Shown here piece by piece: positions 24,628 to 32,567 of a stretch of 64,000 bases of DNA. The notes below the pieces were generated by a model. It saw nothing but the letters and a program-made list of their open reading frames with translations, did no database searches and was not told the DNA's origin. This DNA comes from Victivallales bacterium (GTDB lineage: Bacteria; Verrucomicrobiota; Lentisphaeria; Oligosphaerales; Oligosphaeraceae). The DNA lies in the NCBI GenBank assembly GCA_017535315.1, contig JAFXUD010000003.1:87114-151113 (forward strand), read 5' to 3'. Numbering within the stretch: position 1 is the first letter of the stretch; each line of letters starts with the position of its first letter. Made by a program: the position numbers and the translations under genes.

Positions 24628-26937
24628 ATGACCAAGATTTTCGTCCCCCGTTATGATGGCATCTTCAAGATAGCCGCCGATGCCTTTGCCGATCTCTGGG
24701 AAAAAGTCACGGGAAAACGCCTGGAGTGCGTCACGGAGGACTGCCCGCAGGAGGATTTGGTCGTCCTTGGCTCCGACGCAGACAATGCCTTCACGCACGA
24801 CAGAATTCTCGACAAGACCATCCCCGACTTCTGCTTCCGCACGGGAACCGAGGAGTATGCTGTCAAATCCGCCAGACAGAATGGTCGAAACCTGCTCTTC
24901 CTGGCGGGAGCGCGGAAACGCGCGTTGCTGTATGCCGTCTATTACTTCTTTGAGTACAAGGAGTTGTGCTTCTACTTCTGGGATGGCGACCGTATCGTCA
25001 AAGCCGATGACATCGACATTACGGGGCTGGATTTGCGCGAGAAGCCGCACTTCGAATATCGCGGCCTGCGCTACTTCGCTCACCGCAGCCTGGATCGTTT
25101 CCAGGCGGAACACTGGGGGCTGGAGCAGTGGAAGCACGAAATCGACTGGATTGTCAAGAAGCGCATGAACATGTTCATGCTGCGGATTGGACTGGATGAC
25201 ATCTTCCAAAAGGCATTCCCAGACATCGTTTCGTATCCCAAGGACGGCAAGGTGCCCGAATCAAAAGAACGCTCATACGACGACCGCAATCTCTTCTGGC
25301 CGCTTGAGTACCGTGGCGAGCTGCGCAAGGCTCTCCTTGCCTACGCACGGGAGCGCGATCTCATGCACCCCGAGGACGTGGGCACGATGACCCATTGGTA
25401 CAGCCGCACCCCGAAACAATATCTGGAGGCTGTGAAGCCCGACTTCCTGCCGCAGGCTTCGGGTGGCTATAGCGAGGAGACGGGGCTGGTCTGGGACATC
25501 CGCCAGGACAAGAACATGGATGCCTACTTCAAGTTGACCGAGGCGCATATTCGCGAATACGGTTCGCCAGAGCTTTTCCACACCATCGGCCTCTCCGAGC
25601 GACGTTGCTATGACGACAAGGAGGCCAACCATGAGATGAAGCTTTATACCTACAGGCGCATCATCAACAAGCTGCGTGAGAAATATCCGCTGGCTCCCCT
25701 GATGGTTGCCTCGTGGGAATTCGTCTTCTACTGGACGCCCGAGCAGGTGCGGGAGTTGTTGGCGCAGTTCGATCCGAACAACACCATCCTGCTTGACTAC
25801 ACTTCCGATTTTGACAGCGAACTCAACAACTTCCTGAACTGGGATGTGGTCGGCAAGTTCCCCTGGGTTTTCGGCATCTTCCACGCCTACGAATCCGAAT
25901 CGGACATGCGCGGCAACTACGAGGCCATCGAGCGCCGCCTGCCGATGGCTGTGGTGGACAAGATGTGCAAGGGCCTTATCTACTGGCCTGAAATCTCCCA
26001 CTCCGACACCCTGATGCTCGAATATCTGGCTGCGAATGGCTGGAATCCAGTGCCAGAGCACATCAAAATCAAATCTTTCATCAAGGAGTTCTGCCGCAAG
26101 CGCTATGGCGACAACGAACGCTATATGGACACCATCTGGGAGGAGGTTCTGCCCATCATCCAGGTGCGCCATTGCAGCGGGCCTGGGGCCGAGCCGACCA
26201 AACGGATTAGCCACAACATCTACGAATTGAACCCCAACAATTGGTCAACGCATGATGCCACGGGCATTCTTCGCAGCGAATACTTCATTCCGCGCTTCGG
26301 CAAGGTGTTGGCAGACTGCCAGAAGCTGCTGCAGGATGTGGCCGCAGTCGATATCGCCTCCGCCTCCGAGTTCGTGCGCCGCGACCTGATTGATATTGCG
26401 CGTACCGTCGCGCAGCGTGCTACGGAGTACCAGTGCTTCAGGTTCATCAAGACGATGGACGACTGGCGCAACGGCGTCGCCGATGGCGACGCCCCGCTGC
26501 TCATGCTGGATCGGGTTGCGGAGTTTGAGCAACTGATGTGTGACGTCATCTCCGCCAGCGACGAGTTTTCCTTGAACGTCTCGCTCAAGCAGTTGAACGA
26601 CAAGCACCCCGTCTATCCAGGCTTTGAATACACTCTCAAGGGCAACTCCGAAAACGGTTACTGCCGCTCGCAAATTACGGAAATACTCTCGTATGTCATC
26701 CTGCCCGAACTGGCAGGCATTCGCGACTTCATTGCAGCACGCATCGCTGCCGACAATCGTCTGCCGCTTTCGGCGGACATGCGGGAGTTCATGCCAAAGA
26801 ACCGCAAGAACGTCCAGGACCTCTTCTATGCCATCCCGCTGGCGGAGATGAAGCCAGACAAAGCCAAGGCCCTGGCAGAGTTTTCAACGACCATCCACAG
26901 GCTGGCGCAGCATATCGCCACCGCCGTGGATATCTAA
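24628..26937 (+). CDS. GH89-like (alpha-N-acetylglucosaminidase family) protein, non-secreted
   Basis: A 769-residue protein with three parts: an N-terminal alpha/beta domain (to about residue 130) like the zincin-like domain of GH20/NAGLU enzymes, a central TIM barrel starting at FEYRGLRYFAHRSLDRFQAE and continuing through WKHEIDWIVKKRMNMFMLRI, and a long helical C-terminus. Segments such as WVFGIFHAYESESDMRGNYE and KSFIKEFCRKRYGDN fall where NAGLU enzymes have equivalent elements. There is no signal peptide, so it would act on imported oligosaccharides. It begins 9 bases after argS with TGAGGA as ribosome site. GH89 resemblance is by architecture; a related uncharacterised glycosidase family is the alternative. 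Confidence 0.55.
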   Translation: MTKIFVPRYDGIFKIAADAFADLWEKVTGKRLECVTEDCPQEDLVVLGSDADNAFTHDRILDKTIPDFCFRTGTEEYAVKSARQNGRNLLFLAGARKRALLYAVYYFFEYKELCFYFWDGDRIVKADDIDITGLDLREKPHFEYRGLRYFAHRSLDRFQAEHWGLEQWKHEIDWIVKKRMNMFMLRIGLDDIFQKAFPDIVSYPKDGKVPESKERSYDDRNLFWPLEYRGELRKALLAYARERDLMHPEDVGTMTHWYSRTPKQYLEAVKPDFLPQASGGYSEETGLVWDIRQDKNMDAYFKLTEAHIREYGSPELFHTIGLSERRCYDDKEANHEMKLYTYRRIINKLREKYPLAPLMVASWEFVFYWTPEQVRELLAQFDPNNTILLDYTSDFDSELNNFLNWDVVGKFPWVFGIFHAYESESDMRGNYEAIERRLPMAVVDKMCKGLIYWPEISHSDTLMLEYLAANGWNPVPEHIKIKSFIKEFCRKRYGDNERYMDTIWEEVLPIIQVRHCSGPGAEPTKRISHNIYELNPNNWSTHDATGILRSEYFIPRFGKVLADCQKLLQDVAAVDIASASEFVRRDLIDIARTVAQRATEYQCFRFIKTMDDWRNGVADGDAPLLMLDRVAEFEQLMCDVISASDEFSLNVSLKQLNDKHPVYPGFEYTLKGNSENGYCRSQITEILSYVILPELAGIRDFIAARIAADNRLPLSADMREFMPKNRKNVQDLFYAIPLAEMKPDKAKALAEFSTTIHRLAQHIATAVDI

Positions 26938-26954
26938 ACAAGGAGCACAACGTT

Positions 26955-27785
26955 ATGGAACCCGAAAAAGGCGATAAATCGATTCACGTTTGCGTAGATG
27001 ATGTCTGCAAGGCCTATTTGGAGGTGGGGGTGCAGCCAGGCGACACGCTTTTCATGCACGGCTCGCTAAGCAGCATGGGCACCGTCGATGGCGGCCCGAC
27101 AACCGTGTTTGACGGAATGCTGAAGGCGGTTGGCTCAAGTGGCACCGTCGGCATGCCCAGCCTCTGGTTTTACCAGGCGGGCATGTACGAGAAGGATTTT
27201 GACGTGAACAGCTCGCCCACATACGTGGGGGCGCTTGGCGAGGCGATGCGCCTTGATCCACGTTCAAAGCGCAGCAACCACTTCTCGCACGCCGCAGCCG
27301 CCATCGGCGCGCGCGCCGAGGAACTGACACGCAATCATGGTGCATATGGTCCACGTCCATCGCCCTGGTCGGAAAAGGCCTTTGCAGAAGCCTCGCCTTG
27401 GACACGGCTCTACGAGTGGAATGCGCTCTATACCTTCATCGGCGTGACGATGCGCGTCTGCACGATGAAGCACTGGATAGAAGGGGCAATAATCTTGCAC
27501 TATCTGGAGACTGTCCCCGTGGAACGCCGCCAGGAGGCACGCGACTACCACCTGCGCAAGGATTGCAGTGACGGGGTGTGGCCCTTCTACAACAGCCAAG
27601 ATTTGCAACAGGAGCTGGAGAAACTGGGACTGGTACGCAAGTCCAAAATCGGCAGTGCCACCTTAACCGCCATCCGCGTGCGTCCCCTCGTTGAAAATAC
27701 CATGAAGCTCATGCTTTCCGACCCTGAACGCTGGCTGAACGCCGAATTCCGCCAGTGGGTCGATGACCTGCGGATATTCCGATAA
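26955..27785 (+). CDS. AAC(3)-family N-acetyltransferase
   Basis: A 276-residue protein of the aminoglycoside 3-N-acetyltransferase fold family (antibiotic_NAT). Visible landmarks are GDTLFMHGSLSSMGTVDGG, GTVGMPSLWF, the HFSHAAAAIG loop (HPTH in many members), SPWTRLYEWNALYTFIGV and the active-site MKHWIEGAI segment. Members acetylate amino groups of aminoglycosides or unrelated metabolites; chromosomal copies beside glycosidases need not be resistance genes. It follows the GH89-like gene by 17 bases and could modify an amino sugar. Confidence 0.8.
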   Translation: MEPEKGDKSIHVCVDDVCKAYLEVGVQPGDTLFMHGSLSSMGTVDGGPTTVFDGMLKAVGSSGTVGMPSLWFYQAGMYEKDFDVNSSPTYVGALGEAMRLDPRSKRSNHFSHAAAAIGARAEELTRNHGAYGPRPSPWSEKAFAEASPWTRLYEWNALYTFIGVTMRVCTMKHWIEGAIILHYLETVPVERRQEARDYHLRKDCSDGVWPFYNSQDLQQELEKLGLVRKSKIGSATLTAIRVRPLVENTMKLMLSDPERWLNAEFRQWVDDLRIFR

Positions 27786-27822
27786 AAAAAAGCCGCGCTA
27801 AAGCGCGGCGCACAGAACAGGT
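27784..27822 (-). terminator. Intrinsic terminator of the pseudopilin cluster, formed by a GCACAG-hairpin repeat
   Basis: On the - strand an 8-bp stem (GCCGCGCT / AGCGCGGC, 27792-27799 and 27802-27809) is followed by eight T residues, an intrinsic terminator for the pseudopilin genes that end at 27864. On the + strand the hairpin is followed by GCACAGAACAGGT (27810-27822), identifying it as a member of the dispersed hairpin family. A second stem lies at 27829-27842. Confidence 0.7.
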
Positions 27823-27863
27823 GAAAGAGGGGCGGTAGCCCCCCCGTCGTTTGTAAGGGCAGG

Positions 27864-28604
27864 CTACTGCCCAACCTTGTAGTTTGCCCAGTAGCGCACA
27901 ACCTCGTCGCTAGCACCATCGGGATGAATGGAGCAGAACTGGAGGGAGTATGCGGAAACATGCCCGTCAAGGTGGCCTGAAATGGTGCCATTGTTGTGAT
28001 GGGAGCCAATGAGCCCCTGCTTGCCGAGTGGCTTGGAATCCTCGGCTGTCCAGTAGGCAGCCCCGCTCTTACGGTTATAAACGCAGCCTTTGTCGGCATC
28101 GGAGAGCATGGAACGGCAGGTGGCGAACATGGTCTTGGAGGGAGTCTTATGCGCCGCAAGTGGCATCCGCTCCAGGCTGGCTGTCTTGTCGCTTCTGTAC
28201 GGCATTCCAAAGCTTGTTCCATAATTGAAACCATATCCCATATAGGTATTGAAGTGGACGGTCGAAGGGCACTGGTAGGTTTTTGCATCCCCGATGTAGG
28301 GGTAGATGTAGGAGTACCACCAGTGGTTGCTGAGGTTGGGAACGCCATTCTTGTAGTTGACGACTGCGCCGTTTGCGGAGCCGTCGATGTAGGTGTACCA
28401 CCACATGCAGGTAATCTGGTCCTCGAACTCCTGGGTGTAGAGAAGTGCCCCGAGCATAATCTGCTTTGCATTGCTGGTGCAGGAGATGGCGCGTGCCTTC
28501 TCGCGTGCCTTCGCCAGGGCTGGCAACAGCATGGCTGCCAGAATTGCGATGATAGCGATGACGACGAGCAGCTCAATCAACGTGAAGCGTTTTTGGGTGT
28601 TCAT
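27864..28604 (-). CDS. Type II pseudopilin-like protein, paralog 4 of 4 (H-x-DG family)
   Basis: A 246-residue protein with a short basic leader (MNTQKR), the class III prepilin site before F and the helix [20 protein letters not shown], then [20 protein letters not shown]. The C-terminal globular part has many Trp/Tyr and the family motif [10 protein letters not shown]. Family members are exported and processed by a prepilin peptidase; in PVC bacteria they occur in large numbers and are usually thought to be surface or secretion-related. It is about 50-60% identical by eye to the copy at 29395-30132, including YTQEF and [12 protein letters not shown]. Confidence 0.85.
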   Translation of the reverse strand: MNTQKRFTLIELLVVIAIIAILAAMLLPALAKAREKARAISCTSNAKQIMLGALLYTQEFEDQITCMWWYTYIDGSANGAVVNYKNGVPNLSNHWWYSYIYPYIGDAKTYQCPSTVHFNTYMGYGFNYGTSFGMPYRSDKTASLERMPLAAHKTPSKTMFATCRSMLSDADKGCVYNRKSGAAYWTAEDSKPLGKQGLIGSHHNNGTISGHLDGHVSAYSLQFCSIHPDGASDEVVRYWANYKVGQ

Positions 28605-28656
28605 GGTTTGGATTCTCCTGATCTTATTCTACTGCGTTTTTTCCCCTTCTACTGCG

Positions 28657-29370
28657 TTATTTCCCCGCATCGTAATAGCCCCAGAAACGGGCGGCAGTGG
28701 AGTTTTCCGTCTTGTTGGCGTCCTTGTAGTAGTCCAGTTTGTAGTTGGCGACGTGTCCGTCGAGGTGGCCTGCATTGGCGCCGCCGTTGTGCTGGTTTCC
28801 GACAAAGCCGTTCATCGTGGTATCCGTCCAGTTGGTGGGATTGCATTGGGGGCCATAGACGATGTTCTTGTTGGCGGTGTGGGTGTTGTTGTCGGCCATA
28901 TAGAAGGTCTGGGATGGGGTTTTATGCACGTGGATGGGGCCACGAGCAAGGCAGGCGTCGCGGTCTGTGCGGTATGGCATTCCGTAGTTGTTTGTCTGGT
29001 AGGCAAAGCCATATCCAATTCGGGTGTTGAAATGGCTGGTAGATGGGCAAAGGAAGGTCTTGACATCGCCGATGAAGGGATAGATGTAGGAATACCAGGC
29101 GTAGTCGCTGAAGCCAGAAACGCCATTGTTGACATTGATGCCAGTGCTGTCGCTCTTCCTGAAGTACCACAGGAATGGAAGGCTGTCGTTGTAGTCGTTG
29201 ACATATTGGAGGACGCCCAGCATAAGCTGTTTCTCATTGCTGGTGCAGGAGATGGCGCGTGCCTTCTCGCGTGCCTTCGCCAGGGCAGGCAACAGCATGG
29301 CTGCCAGAATTGCAATAATCGCTATTACCACGAGCAATTCAATCAGTGTGAAGTGTTTTTTAGAGTGCAT
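28657..29370 (-). CDS. Type II pseudopilin-like protein, paralog 3 of 4
   Basis: A 237-residue protein: leader MHSKKH, then [20 protein letters not shown] and [20 protein letters not shown]. Its globular domain keeps the [20 protein letters not shown] and [11 protein letters not shown] elements of the group but differs in the first half ([17 protein letters not shown]). The gene is preceded by AAGGAGA and lies 52 bp upstream of paralog 4. The N-terminal 110 bases are almost the same DNA sequence in all four copies, which suggests recent duplication or gene conversion limited to the leader. Confidence 0.85.
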   Translation of the reverse strand: MHSKKHFTLIELLVVIAIIAILAAMLLPALAKAREKARAISCTSNEKQLMLGVLQYVNDYNDSLPFLWYFRKSDSTGINVNNGVSGFSDYAWYSYIYPFIGDVKTFLCPSTSHFNTRIGYGFAYQTNNYGMPYRTDRDACLARGPIHVHKTPSQTFYMADNNTHTANKNIVYGPQCNPTNWTDTTMNGFVGNQHNGGANAGHLDGHVANYKLDYYKDANKTENSTAARFWGYYDAGK

Positions 29371-29394
29371 AATTCAAAATCTCCTTGAATGAAG

Positions 29395-30132
29395 CTATTG
29401 TCCTATTTCGTAGAAGGCCCAGTAGCGTGCGCTGGCTGAGGAGGCGGTCTTGTTGGATTCTGAGCAGAACTGGATGGGATATGCGGAGACATGGCCGTCG
29501 AGGTGAGCGGAGATGGTACCGTTGTTGTGGTGTTCGGCCACATAGCCCTTTACGTTTTTGCCGTCGGCATTAACCGTCCAGAAGGATGGGGTTGATTGCG
29601 GACTATAGGCGACAGCCTTGTTTGCCGTCTGCATGTTGGAGCAGGTGAAAACCATGGTTTGGGAGGGGGTCTTGTGGGCGCCAAGGGCCATGCGTTTGCG
29701 GCAGGCGGAGAGATCGCTACGATAGGGCATTCCGCGGGAGCCCGCTCCATAGTCGAAGCCGTATCCCATGTAGGTGTTGAAATGGACAGTAGAAGGGCAT
29801 TGGTATGCCTTGACGTCGCCAACGTAGGGGTATATGTAGGAGTACCACCAGTAGCTGTTGAAGTTTGCGATGCCGTTCTGGTAGGGAATGGCTGAACCGT
29901 ATGTGGTGCCGTCCGTATAGGTCAGCCACCACATGCATGTCATCTGGTCGTCGAACTCCTGGGTATAGAGCAAGGCGCCTAACATAACCTGCTTGGCATT
30001 GCTGGTGCAGGAGATGGCGCGTGCCTTTTCACGCGCCTTCGCCAGGGCGGGCAGTAACATGGCCGCCAGGATGGCGATAATGGCGATGACCACGAGGAGC
30101 TCAATCAGGGTGAAATGCTTCTTGGTATTCAT
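29395..30132 (-). CDS. Type II pseudopilin-like protein, paralog 2 of 4
   Basis: A 245-residue protein beginning [18 protein letters not shown]. The frame is open upstream, but ATG at 30132 puts the leader at the family length and has AAAGAGA upstream. The mature region shares [35 protein letters not shown] and [15 protein letters not shown] with paralog 4. The end of the gene is 24 bp from the start of paralog 3. Confidence 0.85.
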   Translation of the reverse strand: MNTKKHFTLIELLVVIAIIAILAAMLLPALAKAREKARAISCTSNAKQVMLGALLYTQEFDDQMTCMWWLTYTDGTTYGSAIPYQNGIANFNSYWWYSYIYPYVGDVKAYQCPSTVHFNTYMGYGFDYGAGSRGMPYRSDLSACRKRMALGAHKTPSQTMVFTCSNMQTANKAVAYSPQSTPSFWTVNADGKNVKGYVAEHHNNGTISAHLDGHVSAYPIQFCSESNKTASSASARYWAFYEIGQ

Positions 30133-30163
30133 GGGTGTAGTCTCTTTGAAAGGGGGTGGAAAA

Positions 30164-30868
30164 TCAATAGTTCCAAAGTAGATAGGGCTTGGAGTCAGCG
30201 AGGTCGGAATTGAACGGGAAGGCGACAATCGGGTTGGCGGGATGCGGGATTTTGAAACTCTGCACGTGGCCGTCCAGATGGAGGGTGTTGGAGGAGCCGC
30301 TATGGCGCGAGGAGGGCCAGCCCCATCCTCTGTCCGTCAAGGTCTTGAAAGTCGGTCCGAAACGCCAGTACTGCATGTTGTTGGGCGTGCCGTCCTCGTT
30401 GTTGTTTACCGTGTCGAAGAAGATGATCTTCGTGCTGTGGTTTTTCATTTCGGTGAGTTTGTGGCTGACGACACGCCCGCAGATGTTGTAGTTGATGCCA
30501 TAGCAGTAGCTAGACCAGTTGTCCATCTGGTCAGCGCCTGGGCATTTAAGTGTCTTGGAGTCCAGGTAGTTGCCCGTGAAATTTTTATAACTGCTACTAT
30601 ACAGGACCCCCATCATGATTTCATTCCAGAGGGGATGCACTTTGCCTTCGGCGGGAACTCCCGAATCGCCATGAGGAAGGAAGTCATCGAAGTCATCGCA
30701 GTAGAGCAGGGTTTGGGTCCCCAACTGCTTCATGTTGTTCACGCAGGAGATGGCACGCGCCTTTTCACGCGCTTTCGCCAGGGCGGGCAGCAGCATGGCC
30801 GCCAGGATGGCGATGATGGCGATGACCACGAGCAGCTCAATCAACGTGAAGCTTTTCTTGTTGTTCAT
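30164..30868 (-). CDS. Type II pseudopilin-like protein, paralog 1 of 4 (first of the cluster)
   Basis: A 234-residue protein with leader MNNKKS and the same helix and [18 protein letters not shown] segment. It is the most divergent of the four in its globular domain ([39 protein letters not shown]). It is the promoter-proximal gene: a consensus promoter lies at 30916-30944 and AAGGAGAAATA just before the start. Confidence 0.85.
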   Translation of the reverse strand: MNNKKSFTLIELLVVIAIIAILAAMLLPALAKAREKARAISCVNNMKQLGTQTLLYCDDFDDFLPHGDSGVPAEGKVHPLWNEIMMGVLYSSSYKNFTGNYLDSKTLKCPGADQMDNWSSYCYGINYNICGRVVSHKLTEMKNHSTKIIFFDTVNNNEDGTPNNMQYWRFGPTFKTLTDRGWGWPSSRHSGSSNTLHLDGHVQSFKIPHPANPIVAFPFNSDLADSKPYLLWNY

Positions 30869-30915
30869 AAAGTATTTCTCCTTGAATATCTTAGGGGAGA
30901 GCCAATATCATCATT

Positions 30916-30944
30916 ATTATACTCTAACTATTTGGATAATGCAA
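30916..30944 (-). promoter_or_regulatory. Sigma70-type promoter of the pseudopilin cluster
   Basis: On the - strand TTGCAT (30944-30939), 17 bp, TATAAT (30921-30916): a perfect -10 with ideal spacing, about 50 bases before the start codon. Confidence 0.75.
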
Positions 30945-30980
30945 ATGGAAACGATAATTTTTGAAATTACCTCTAGAGAA

Positions 30981-31021
30981 AAAGAGAGCGGGCGCAGAAA
31001 ACTTCTGCGCCCGCTCTCTTT
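30981..31021 (-). terminator. Bidirectional 19-bp terminator hairpin
   Basis: Perfect arms 30981-30999 and 31003-31021 with a three-base loop; T-runs occur on both strands at the stem ends. It ends the oxidoreductase transcript that stops at 31049 and insulates the pseudopilin promoter. Confidence 0.85.
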
Positions 31022-31048
31022 TTGATTAACTATCAGAGGGGTTGACTG

Positions 31049-32119
31049 TCAGAATTTGCGTGGGAGCGGGTTCTGGCGGTGGCATTCTTCGATGATGGCA
31101 ATCTGCTGAAGCACCTGTTCGGGGGTGACGGCAAGGGCCGCGCCCTTGGTGATGGCATCGTACAGGTTGCTGTAGAAGCGATAGGCCATTGAGTTGAAGA
31201 GGTCCTTGTCCGCATCGGAAACATCCCAGTGGCCTTCGTGGAAGACCAGTTTGTCGGAGCAGTAGGAGGGGCCTGGGAGCGGTTCACGCGTCAGGGTCAC
31301 TTCGGGGGCTTCGGACGGGATGTAGTACTTCCAATCCAAGTGGGTCATGCTGCCCATCAGGCTACCGTAGGTGCCATAGACATGGTAGGTGTAGGGAGAG
31401 AAGTTGGTGTTGGAGCAGACTTCCAGATCAATGACGGGACGGCCAGGATAGGAGAGCAGGAGCTTGCAGAAGTCCTCTGCATCGCCCTTGCAGTTGACAA
31501 CGGCCATTCTGCACCAGACATCGGGCATGATATCGCGCCCGATGAAGCCGAGGACCTGGTCGAGTGGGTGCGGCCCTGTGTTGTAGAGGCCACCAGCGTT
31601 GAAGCACTGAAGTGTCTGCCAGTCATAGCGGCGGGAGAAGCCGTTGAAGGCAACCTTCACCATTTTGATGTTGCCAAGGACACCCGAGAGGATGACTTCG
31701 TTGATCTTGCGGTAATAGGGGGCGAAACGGGACTGCTGATAGACGGCCAGCAGACGGCCCGTGGTCTTGGAGACGCCAATCAGCTCGCGGATGTCATCGG
31801 CGGTCTTGCCGAAGGGCTTTTCGCTGAGGACGTTCAAACCCGCCAGCATGATTTCCTTGCTGATGGGGGCGTGAAGATGGCTGAAGGAGGAGTTGACGAC
31901 AAAGTCCAGGTTCAAGGACTTGTCGTTGATCATCTCACGGTAGTCCTGATAGGACTTGCAGCCGTATTCGCGTTCCGCGCGCTCGCAGCGATCTTTCAAA
32001 AAGTCGCTGACCGCGACGATTTCGAACTTGTCTTTTTGGTTTTTCAGGAACTCTGCGTGGATGTTGCGTCCACTGCGCCCCTGACCAATGATACCAACAC
32101 GCAATACTCTGTCAGCCAT
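31049..32119 (-). CDS. Gfo/Idh/MocA family oxidoreductase
   Basis: A 356-residue NAD(P)-dependent oxidoreductase with N-terminal VGIIGQGRSGRNIH, the intact family motif SEKPFGKTADD near residue 100, and GLYNTGPHPLDQVLGF, where the histidine is the usual catalytic residue. Unlike the one at 1631 it keeps the EKP lysine. It stands alone with its own terminator. Upstream is a mobile element copy and heptamer DNA. Substrate unknown, probably a sugar or inositol. Confidence 0.87.
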   Translation of the reverse strand: MADRVLRVGIIGQGRSGRNIHAEFLKNQKDKFEIVAVSDFLKDRCERAEREYGCKSYQDYREMINDKSLNLDFVVNSSFSHLHAPISKEIMLAGLNVLSEKPFGKTADDIRELIGVSKTTGRLLAVYQQSRFAPYYRKINEVILSGVLGNIKMVKVAFNGFSRRYDWQTLQCFNAGGLYNTGPHPLDQVLGFIGRDIMPDVWCRMAVVNCKGDAEDFCKLLLSYPGRPVIDLEVCSNTNFSPYTYHVYGTYGSLMGSMTHLDWKYYIPSEAPEVTLTREPLPGPSYCSDKLVFHEGHWDVSDADKDLFNSMAYRFYSNLYDAITKGAALAVTPEQVLQQIAIIEECHRQNPLPRKF

Positions 32120-32280
32120 CGTGTGTTTTCCTTTTGTTATGGGGTGGGTTTGGAAGAATTAAAAGAAATTGAATATAACATAAACCAATGTGCGGATTTT
32201 GCCAATGAAAGGGGCGTTTTTAGTCCCTTTTGTGGCTTTTTTGCGATTAGTGGTGTTTAGTGGTTAGTGTTTTTTTAATT

Positions 32281-32521
32281 GGGAATTAGATACTTTAGTT
32301 GCCGAATAGACTTCACCAACAGAGAAGAGCCGCGTAAGCGGCGGCAAGAGCATAGCCGTGGGTGGAGCGAAGCCGCGACAGCGGCGAAGCGAAACCCACG
32401 GTTAAATGACCCCCCCAGTCCCTGTGCGCCGTGCCGCGTAGCGTAGCGAAGCGGCAAGACGCATCCTGGCCATCGACCAGTGAGGGATAATGTCATCAGG
32501 AAACTTAAGAATATACTTTCC
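32281..32521. mobile_element. Family-1 MITE-like element, copy B
   Basis: About 90% identical by eye to the 239-bp copy at 20346 over its whole length and in the same orientation, including the hairpins GCCGC-GTAA-GCGGC and CCGTGGGT / ACCCACGG. The ends (GGGAATTAGATACTT left; AATATACTTTCC right) are less well paired than in copy A. The flanks both read TTAATT, within a 9-base direct repeat with one mismatch, so a target duplication may have decayed. It occupies the gap between an oxidoreductase and the nitrilase-GDPD gene. Confidence 0.8.
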
Positions 32522-32567
32522 TTGTTAATTGCTTATTACTAATTACTAATTGCTAACCCCTCAGGAC
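32522..32567. repeat. Degenerate heptamer/octamer repeat at the end of the nitrilase-GDPD gene
   Basis: TTAATTGC, TTATTAC, TAATTAC, TAATTGC, TAACCCC: the repeats run to the stop codon of the adjacent gene. A related GTTTAGTGGTTAGTG patch is at 32249-32270 on the other side of the mobile element. Confidence 0.5.

Noticed and set aside
26955..27785. Aminoglycoside resistance gene.
   Set aside because: The fold family is right, but there is no mobile or resistance context, and chromosomal members often act on other amines.
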